Positions 4,918 through 9,964 of a stretch of DNA of 9,964 nt are shown piece after piece. Below the pieces are notes generated by a model. That model did not search any database. It was given only the letters and a program-made list of their open reading frames with translations, and was not told where the DNA came from. The position numbers and the translations under genes were made by a program. The first letter of the stretch is position 1, and every line of letters starts with the position of its first letter. The stretch comes from JAXDLH01 sp034666705 (GTDB lineage: Bacteria > Chloroflexota > UBA6077 > SHYK01): positions 1 to 9,964 of the forward strand of contig JAXDLH010000477.1 of assembly GCA_034666705.1 (NCBI GenBank), given 5' to 3'.

Positions 4918-7527
4918 ATGCGGGCATTGGTACCGAGCACAGCGCGACCACGGCGACTCGGCAGCGTGCATAGTGGAGTGATGCGGCTCACCGTGCTCGC
5001 CCTCGTCGCGACCATGTTCCTGGCGCAGCCAACGCCGACCCTGGCGGTGGTGCCAGTCGTGCCGGGTGCCTGTCCCAACGGTCCGCTGACGCCGCTCCTC
5101 GCGCCCAGCTTCACCTGTCTGGACGGGGACCTCGTTCTGGGCGGGTTCGCGTACACCGACTCGAGCGCGCCCGGCGTGCCGGCATCGGGGGTCACGGTGG
5201 CCTTCAACCCGACACCGGGCGCCGCCGGGTTCACGCTGACCGGCCCGTGGACGGGCTCGCCTAACTTCAACTTCGGGTTCACCGCGACCGGGGCGTCGGG
5301 CGCCCTCCTCACCGGCGCGAGCCTGCGCGGCGCCGGCAGTGTGACCGGGGGCGGTGCCGACACCATCTTCGAGACGATCTGCCCGGGCGGCCCGATCGCG
5401 GGCTGTCCCGCCCCGCGGTTCAACAGCACCGACTCGCCGCTTTTCGGAACCGATGCGATCACCTTTCCGGGCACGTCCAATCTGGGTGGAGCACTCTCCG
5501 GGACCGGGTTCGCGCCGCCCCTCGGGACGGACAGCATCACCAGTCTCACCCTCGGCTTCACCGATACCCCGTTGATTCCGGTCCTCCCGCCGCCGGTGAC
5601 TGGCGCCGGGGCAGGGTCCTCATTCACGATCAACTCGATCGTCAACGTTCCCTGGGGCCCGGGTGCCGTCGCCACCTTCATCGACCCCAACTCAGGTGAC
5701 AACCCGAGCAACACGGATGTCACGATCGACTGGGGTGATGGCTCGAGCTCTAGCGGCTCGCCGACCTTCGGAGCGGGCAGCAACGTCACGGTCAATGCCG
5801 GCCACACTTTTAACCGGCTGGGTACGTTTCCGATCAACGTCAACTTTCGGGAGAATGCGCCCGGCACGCTGAGCCTGTACGTCCACAGCCTGGCTATCGT
5901 CACGTCGCATCCCACCCAGACACTGAACTTGGCCCCAACCTATCCGCCGCTGCCGACCGGGTTGAACCTGATCAGCGGCGCCCTGGCTCGCCAACTGCCG
6001 AGCAACGCCGGCCCCTTCTTCACGCTCGTGAACGGCATGCAGCTACCGGTGAGCCCGGGGCAGATCCAGGACGATGGTGGCTACTTCTATCAAAACGGTC
6101 CGGGCCTCACCGGCAACCCAAATCCCTTCATGTTCTCCGGCCAGCTTCCGATCGACGCGCTGGACATCGCCGGGCCGGTCGATGAGGGCTTCCTCATCGG
6201 CAACCCGTTCGCTACGCCCATGGGCGTAACCGGGGCGTGGAGCGTCGAGACGTACACGCCTGGCGTCGGCTATCAACAGACCGACCTGATCCCGCCGGGC
6301 ATGGGCGCGCGGGTCATGTCCGATATCGGGGCGGTGGAGCTGCTGCCCATGGCGCCCCTCCCGGGCGGCGCGGGTGTAGCGATCGAGCAACTCGACATCG
6401 TCTGGGGGCCCGGTCAGCCGGCCATGCTGAATACGGACTACCTCCGTACCACCATCGTCTATCCGGGGTCGCTCGGCATTGGCTACCTCAACGTCTCCGC
6501 GAATGGGGTCTGGGGCATCCAGAACCTGCCCATCCTCTCCACGGAGGATGGCGGCGGCTGGCAGAGCACGAGCACGCTGTTTGGCATTGGCGCCCCGAGG
6601 GGCCAGACGATCAACTCCCTCAGCTTTGGCGCGACCCTTACCCCGGACACGGGTGGCCAGCCGCCGGAAACGCTGCAGCTCCCCGTAACCGATGAGCATG
6701 AGGCGTTCTGCGGCGACGGCACCGAACCGGGGCTGAAGCCTGCCGGCCCCGTCGTCGGCGGCAAGCTCACTGATACCCCGCCCGTGAAGGCGCGAGGCAC
6801 CGGCAAGCCGACGCCCGGCGTCGAGCGGCCCGTGAGAAACTTCCCCAACCAATGGCAGGGCGCGCTGGAATGCGGCCCCGCGTCGGTCTCGAACAGCCTG
6901 CACTTCCTGAACGACTTCTTCCACCTTGGCCTCGCCGCCGATGCGATCAGCATCGACACGATGAAGACAGCCACCGGCTGGAAGGAGGGCGAGGGAGCGC
7001 CGAGCGGCTATGAGAAAAAGGACCGGGGCGAATGGGTCTTCGACAAGGCCAAGGCGTGGGAGACCCACAAAGATAATTACATGCAGAAAAACAAGCTGCC
7101 CTTCAGCACCAAGCCGCTCGAGCTCGCAGCCTTCCTCGATGCCAATGGCAAACCGGTCGCGCCCAACCCCCTGGTGCAGGCGCTGAAGGAAAACGCCGAC
7201 GTCGAGATGAACATCGAGGGCCACGTCGTCGCGGTGGTGCGGGCCGCGCCGATGAGCATCTATCAGAAGGACGGCCCCAATCACCCCGGCATCTCGATCT
7301 CCTACGTCGACGACATCCACCAGACGGGTCAGAAGAACCGGACTGACCCGAGTGCGCGTCTGATGCGCACCGTGATCCTCGATCTCACGACCGGTAAGCT
7401 GACCGGGGAGAAAACAGGCGAGGATGGCAACAACCAAAACGGCAAGCACGTCCGCAACTTCGTCGTCGAGCGGTACGTGCCCCCCACCCCTCCTGCCGCC
7501 GGGGCCGGCGGCGGAGCGGACAAATAG
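4918..7527 (+). CDS. secreted multidomain protein: beta modules, PKD-like repeat, C-terminal C39/papain-like peptidase domain
   Basis: Exported protein of 869 residues. ATG 4918 follows AAGGTGG (4905-4911) at 6 bases. The signal peptide has its hydrophobic core at residues 22-36 and probable cleavage after TLA (43). The alternative ATG 4981 gives a neater signal peptide, but its GGAG is only 2 bases away. Residues about 50-240 are Gly/Thr/Ser-rich beta, with a pattern reminiscent of PEP-CTERM-type surface proteins. Residues about 266-326 are PKD-like (VTIDWGDGSSSSG, later AGHTFNRLGTFPINVNF). Residues about 346-460 form a GLNLISG-type beta module, and about 480-595 another beta stretch. Residues 640-850 look like a C39/papain-fold cysteine peptidase: NQWQGALECGPASVSNSLHF (Cys652, candidate oxyanion Gln645 or Gln647), GHVVAVV (His769) and YVDDIH (Asp798/799). 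No C-terminal anchor is visible. It probably acts outside the cell; its substrate is unknown, and the domain could be a non-cleaving binding fold. Confidence 0.8.
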   Translation: MRALVPSTARPRRLGSVHSGVMRLTVLALVATMFLAQPTPTLAVVPVVPGACPNGPLTPLLAPSFTCLDGDLVLGGFAYTDSSAPGVPASGVTVAFNPTPGAAGFTLTGPWTGSPNFNFGFTATGASGALLTGASLRGAGSVTGGGADTIFETICPGGPIAGCPAPRFNSTDSPLFGTDAITFPGTSNLGGALSGTGFAPPLGTDSITSLTLGFTDTPLIPVLPPPVTGAGAGSSFTINSIVNVPWGPGAVATFIDPNSGDNPSNTDVTIDWGDGSSSSGSPTFGAGSNVTVNAGHTFNRLGTFPINVNFRENAPGTLSLYVHSLAIVTSHPTQTLNLAPTYPPLPTGLNLISGALARQLPSNAGPFFTLVNGMQLPVSPGQIQDDGGYFYQNGPGLTGNPNPFMFSGQLPIDALDIAGPVDEGFLIGNPFATPMGVTGAWSVETYTPGVGYQQTDLIPPGMGARVMSDIGAVELLPMAPLPGGAGVAIEQLDIVWGPGQPAMLNTDYLRTTIVYPGSLGIGYLNVSANGVWGIQNLPILSTEDGGGWQSTSTLFGIGAPRGQTINSLSFGATLTPDTGGQPPETLQLPVTDEHEAFCGDGTEPGLKPAGPVVGGKLTDTPPVKARGTGKPTPGVERPVRNFPNQWQGALECGPASVSNSLHFLNDFFHLGLAADAISIDTMKTATGWKEGEGAPSGYEKKDRGEWVFDKAKAWETHKDNYMQKNKLPFSTKPLELAAFLDANGKPVAPNPLVQALKENADVEMNIEGHVVAVVRAAPMSIYQKDGPNHPGISISYVDDIHQTGQKNRTDPSARLMRTVILDLTTGKLTGEKTGEDGNNQNGKHVRNFVVERYVPPTPPAAGAGGGADK

Positions 7528-7561
7528 GCGTGCGGCGGGGGCTCATCGTCGCGCCCGTCCT

Positions 7562-7592
7562 GGCGCCGACGTATCGTCGCTAACGCGGCGCC
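7562..7592. other. inverted repeats between convergent genes
   Basis: GGCGCC occurs at 7562-7567 and 7587-7592, enclosing CGACG (7567-7571) and CGTCG (7575-7579) with a TAT loop. It lies in the 102-base gap between convergent genes, where a bidirectional terminator would be expected. There is no T-run on either strand, so termination is only a possibility. Confidence 0.3.
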
Positions 7593-7629
7593 CTGATGCA
7601 CTGCTTGGTCGTGTGATCGTCAGACAGGC

Positions 7630-8133
7630 CTAAAACGTCCGACCGAGCGGCTGATCCCAGGGCTGGGGCGCGGCCACACGAATGATCTCATCCTCTGCGT
7701 CACGCACGTAGAGATAGAGATGCGCAAAGAATTCCTCCTCCGGCAAGGGGTATGCCGGGTTCAGACAGAGATACGGGTATGGCCACGGCGGCTCGACCCC
7801 TGGCGCACAACGGACCTCTATTCGCCTGCCAACCCGCAACCGGTAGGTCACGCCCCGGAAACGACGCGACGGCACCTCGAGATAACCCTGGCGGCGGAGC
7901 TCTCCCCAGGTATCGTCGCCGAGCGTGAGCCGGGCGACCTCCGTCGCGCGCTTGCGCGCGTCACGGTAGTCCTGCGCGCGAAAGCCCGGGCCAGCCGAGC
8001 GCTTCGCCAGCCAGCCCCACTGCTGCAACCAGGGCCGCTCGAGGGGAGGCTCGGCGCTTGGAGGATCGATCGGACCGGCGCGGAAGACGCGCCGCCAGAG
8101 GTCCTTAAACTGCACCGCCGGCGATCGGCGCAA
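7630..8133 (-). CDS. conserved-looking hypothetical protein, about 167 residues
   Basis: No firm family assigned. The start is uncertain. TTG at 8133 has GGAGGAG about 10 bases upstream and gives 167 residues and a 29-base overlap with the preceding gene. GTG at 8115 gives 161 residues and an 11-base overlap, but has no ribosome binding site. The N-terminal third is Arg/Pro/Trp-rich (PWLQQWGWLAKRS). Residues about 55-75 are helical and charged. Residues 78-110 look like strands (GYLEVPSRRFRGVTYRLRVG). Residues 117-167 carry the most distinctive pattern: PYLCLNPAYPLPEEEFFAHL, YLYVRDAEDEIIRVAA and PQPWDQPLG. This recalls small bacterial proteins with an 'LC..P...LP..D' and 'L.L..dE..fl..A' signature, of unknown function. 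No signal peptide or membrane helix is present. It is translationally coupled to the 79-residue gene, so the two products probably work together. Confidence 0.75.
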   Translation of the reverse strand: MRRSPAVQFKDLWRRVFRAGPIDPPSAEPPLERPWLQQWGWLAKRSAGPGFRAQDYRDARKRATEVARLTLGDDTWGELRRQGYLEVPSRRFRGVTYRLRVGRRIEVRCAPGVEPPWPYPYLCLNPAYPLPEEEFFAHLYLYVRDAEDEIIRVAAPQPWDQPLGRTF

Positions 8134-8344
8134 TAATTTGATACTCCTCCGCGTAGGGATCGAAGGGCGCGTGGTCGATGACGTGGCGCCCCTCGACCTT
8201 GCGCGAGACGGCGCAGCCCTGCTCCCGCGCCTCCTTGATAATCCGCTCAGCCTCTTCGATGAGCAGCCGCGACGCCTCCGTGTCGGCGACTTCCCACTCG
8301 ATCAGCTGATGCCCACGGCGATTCGCGATGATGATGCGGCTCAT
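8105..8344 (-). CDS. 79-residue hypothetical protein, first gene of minus-strand pair
   Basis: The start is ATG at 8344 (reverse strand), because GGAGG lies about 5 bases upstream of it; the longer frame to 8371 would swallow this site. The product opens MSRIIIANRRGHQLIEWEVA, continues with a charged helix (residues about 22-43, ASRLLIEEAERIIKEAREQG), then two short strands and the ending FDPYAEEYQIIAPIAGGAV. It is a compact alpha/beta protein with one Cys (44), several His and no export signal. I recognise no family. The stop overlaps the start region of the following gene, so the pair forms an operon. It is divergent from the exonuclease-UvrC fusion, with a 174-base shared intergenic region. 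Confidence 0.75.
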   Translation of the reverse strand: MSRIIIANRRGHQLIEWEVADTEASRLLIEEAERIIKEAREQGCAVSRKVEGRHVIDHAPFDPYAEEYQIIAPIAGGAV

Positions 8345-8436
8345 GTGATCCTCCGGGTCTGCTAGCGGCACCAGTCAGTTACCGTCTTTCTCAATCCTAG
8401 GCCCATATCACCAGTTGCACAAGCCCCTTACGTCGA

Positions 8437-8466
8437 TTGAACAGACGTTCGTCGCCGAAGTACAAT
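8437..8466 (+). promoter_or_regulatory. sigma70-type promoter of the exonuclease-UvrC fusion
   Basis: The -35 element TTGAAC (8437-8442, 4 of 6 to consensus) and the -10 element TACAAT (8461-8466, 5 of 6) have an 18-base spacer. Transcription would begin near 8473, leaving about 46 bases of leader to ATG 8519. The -10 overlaps the in-frame ATG at 8465, which argues against that alternative start. Confidence 0.6.
8438..8451. promoter_or_regulatory. LexA (SOS) box, Gram-positive type
   Basis: TGAACAGACGTTCG matches the Bacillus/Actinobacteria-type LexA consensus CGAACRNRYGTTCG at 13 of 14 positions, including the complete GAAC-N4-GTTC core (8439-8450). It overlaps the -35 element and spacer of the promoter before a DNA-repair gene, the usual place for LexA repression. 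LexA itself is not in the window. Confidence 0.65.
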
Positions 8467-8477
8467 GGCCCCGCCGC

Positions 8478-8496
8478 TTGTGACTTTATGTCACAA
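8478..8496. promoter_or_regulatory. perfect palindrome, probable operator or leader hairpin
   Basis: TTGTGACTTTATGTCACAA has perfect 7-bp arms around a 5-base centre. It lies just downstream of the predicted transcription start, a typical repressor position. The TGTGA/TCACA half-sites recall CRP/FNR-family operators, but the spacing is 7 rather than 6. In the RNA it could form a 7-bp stem-loop. Confidence 0.5.
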
Positions 8497-8518
8497 CTCG
8501 GAGCGGCCGGCTACACGG

Positions 8519-9964
8519 ATGGCGATCGCCGCTCCGCGCTCCAGCACCCCGTTTGGCCCGTGGCCGATCTCTCTCGCGGCGCGCGACGCGGTCGTCCTCG
8601 ACCTCGAGACCACCGGCGGCAGCGCCCGCCATGACCGCATCGTCGAGATCGCCGTGGTACGCGTGCGCAACGGTCGGGTGGCCCAACGATGGCGGACACT
8701 CGTCAACCCGGGCGTCGCCATCCCTCCGTTCATCACCGGGCTCACCGGGATCAGCTCCGGGATGGTCGCCAGTGCGCCCAGCTTTGCGGACGTGGTCGAG
8801 CGCCTGCTTGCATTCGTGGGTGACGCCGTCCTGGTCGCGCACCAGGCAAGCTTTGATGCGGGCTTCCTCCGGGAGGAGCTGCGCCGCCTTGGCCGGGCGG
8901 ATGTGCCGGCCGACGTACTCTGCACCGTGAAGCTCTCGCGCCGGCTGCTCCCTGGGCTGCCCTCGCACTCGCTGGAGGCGTTGATCCAGGCGCTGGACCT
9001 GCCCGAGCGTCGGCGACACCGCGCGCTGCCTGACGCACTGGCCACGTCCGACCTGCTCGTCCGACTCGTGCAGCAAGCGGTCGACGACGGCCTTCAGGAC
9101 TGGGACGACCTCATCGCACTGGCGAATGGACCGAAGCGCAAGCGCGTGGCGCCAACCTTCGAGCGCGCCCGCCTCAAGGAGCTGCCGACCGGCCCTGGCG
9201 TCTATCTGCTGAAGGATAGCGACGCGAACATCTTCTACGTCGGCAAATCGGTCAATCTGCGGCGGAGAGTCCGGGAGCACGTGCGCGGTACCTCCGAGGG
9301 CCAGCCCCGGCTGCGCCGGCAGCTCAAGCAGCTCGCCGACGTGCAGGTCATCTCGACGGCGAGCGAGCTGGAGGCGCTGCTCCTCGAGGCGAAGCTGATC
9401 AAGCGCTACCTGCCCGTGGCGAATCAGCAGCTTCGTGATGAGACGCACTACCCATTCATCCGCGTCGACGTGCAGAACGACTTCCCGCGCCTCGAGGTGA
9501 CACGGCTGCCCCAGGATGATGGCGCCGTGTACTTCGGCCCTTTCCGCAGCGCCCGGATGGTCGGCGCGGTCGTCGACTACCTGCGCGGCGCGCTCGGCAT
9601 CCGCGAGTGCACCCGCCCGCTGCCCGACGGCCAGTCGTGTCTGCTGTACGACCTCAAGAAGTGCCTGGCGCCCTGCATCGGTGCGGTCGACGCGCCTGCC
9701 TACCGAGCGAGCGTCGATCGTGCCCTGGAGCTGCTGCGCGGCGAGTGGACCGAGATCCTCGACGGGATCGAGGCGCGCATGCTGCAGTTGGCCGAGTTGG
9801 AAGAATTCGAGAAAGCCGCCGAGCTCCGCGATACCCTGAGCCGCTTGCGGACGCTCGTCAAGACGCAGCAACGGCTCGCCGAGATGGCCGCCTACCACGC
9901 CGTCATCGTGACCCAGCTCGGAGACGATCGCGCGCAGCTCTTCTTCGTGCAAGCGGGGCGACTG
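8519..9964 (+). CDS. DnaQ-like DEDDh exonuclease fused to UvrC-like GIY-YIG nuclease, 3' end cut off by window
   Basis: DNA-repair nuclease fusion, 482 codons visible with no stop. ATG 8519 has no clear ribosome binding site; ATG 8465 and GTG 8480 are in-frame alternatives but clash with the -10 and the palindrome. Residues 24-185 form a 3'-5' exonuclease of the DEDDh type: VVLDLETTG (Asp28, Glu30), LVAHQASFDAGFL (Asp113) and HRALPDA (His167, Asp172). Residues 222-302 form the GIY-YIG endonuclease domain: PGVYLLKDSDANIFYVGKSV then NLRRRV, with LLLEAKLIKRYLP closing. Cys364, Cys374, Cys382 and Cys386 (ending KKCLAPC) match the UvrC cysteine cluster, which binds iron-sulfur in studied UvrC proteins. 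A UVR-type motif (about 415-447, ELEEFEKAAELRD) would contact UvrB. Known relatives in Actinobacteria often lack UvrC's C-terminal RNase H-like half; whether this one does cannot be seen. The likely role is lesion incision or processing under SOS control. Confidence 0.93.
   Translation, partial: MAIAAPRSSTPFGPWPISLAARDAVVLDLETTGGSARHDRIVEIAVVRVRNGRVAQRWRTLVNPGVAIPPFITGLTGISSGMVASAPSFADVVERLLAFVGDAVLVAHQASFDAGFLREELRRLGRADVPADVLCTVKLSRRLLPGLPSHSLEALIQALDLPERRRHRALPDALATSDLLVRLVQQAVDDGLQDWDDLIALANGPKRKRVAPTFERARLKELPTGPGVYLLKDSDANIFYVGKSVNLRRRVREHVRGTSEGQPRLRRQLKQLADVQVISTASELEALLLEAKLIKRYLPVANQQLRDETHYPFIRVDVQNDFPRLEVTRLPQDDGAVYFGPFRSARMVGAVVDYLRGALGIRECTRPLPDGQSCLLYDLKKCLAPCIGAVDAPAYRASVDRALELLRGEWTEILDGIEARMLQLAELEEFEKAAELRDTLSRLRTLVKTQQRLAEMAAYHAVIVTQLGDDRAQLFFVQAGRL

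Noticed and set aside
4899..5915. Minus-strand open frame (338 codons)
   Set aside because: Antisense to the N-terminal half of the secreted protein; Pro/Val/Ala composition mirrors the sense strand.
6043..7449. Long minus-strand open frame (468 codons) opposite the secreted peptidase-like gene
   Set aside because: Lies wholly antisense to a gene with a signal peptide, PKD-like and peptidase-like motifs. Its product has no coherent domain, and long antisense frames are common in GC-rich DNA.
8465..8518. Upstream in-frame starts (ATG 8465, GTG 8480) for the exonuclease-UvrC fusion
   Set aside because: ATG 8465 overlaps the predicted -10 and GTG 8480 lies in the palindrome; the 18 added residues show no family similarity. 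Not fully excluded, since ATG 8519 lacks a ribosome binding site.
8486..9952. Long minus-strand open frame (488 codons) opposite the exonuclease-UvrC fusion
   Set aside because: The plus strand encodes complete catalytic motifs of two nucleases; the antisense product is Arg/Glu/His-rich without any motif.
1..9964. CRISPR array, transposase, phage or tRNA genes
   Set aside because: No regularly spaced repeats, no transposase or phage motifs, and no cloverleaf-like sequence found by eye on either strand.

Overview
The window is GC-rich bacterial DNA with short Shine-Dalgarno-led genes and tight spacing. Gene content suggests a soil, hot-spring or other environmental member of Chloroflexota (Thermomicrobia/Sphaerobacter-like) or a similar high-GC lineage. 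The hints are general-stress (YflT, YsnF/DUF2382, YtxH-like) proteins, a DnaQ-UvrC fusion of the kind best known from Actinobacteria, and Gram-positive-style regulatory sites. This placement is inference, since no rRNA or other phylogenetic marker is present.

Left part (1-3947, all + strand). The window opens inside an OmpR/PhoB-type response regulator. It is followed by a 214-residue protein with a glycine-rich membrane core, then a compact run of four genes: a YflT/general-stress-17M-like glycine-zipper protein, a YsnF-type DUF2382 protein, an 85-residue protein holding a single DUF2382-like repeat, and a YtxH-like small membrane-anchored protein. After a short AT-rich gap comes a 49-residue single-pass membrane protein with a perfect AGGAGG ribosome binding site. 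Together these look like an envelope or general-stress locus, possibly run by the response regulator; that control is inference.

Middle part (3948-7527, + strand). Two exported proteins are encoded here. The first is a small putative lipoprotein with a Thr/Pro/Ser/Ala-rich linker and a DUF5666-like beta domain. The second is an 869-residue secreted multidomain protein with a signal peptide, beta-rich modules, a PKD-like repeat, and a C-terminal cysteine-peptidase-like (C39/papain-like) domain. Its first 606 residues contain no lysine, whereas the peptidase-like part has about 22, so it is visibly mosaic.

Right part (7528-9964). Two overlapping minus-strand genes (79 and about 167 residues) of unknown function converge on the peptidase gene. 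Divergent from them is a DnaQ-type (DEDDh) exonuclease fused to the N-terminal part of UvrC (GIY-YIG nuclease, four-cysteine cluster, UVR motif), which runs off the window. Its promoter region is the most informative regulatory stretch: a near-consensus Gram-positive LexA (SOS) box overlaps the -35 element and spacer, and a perfect 19-bp palindrome lies just downstream of the predicted start of transcription. This points to DNA-damage control of the repair fusion.

No tRNA, rRNA, CRISPR array, insertion sequence or phage gene was recognised. No gene-free stretch exceeds 300 bases; the longest is 4626-4917.
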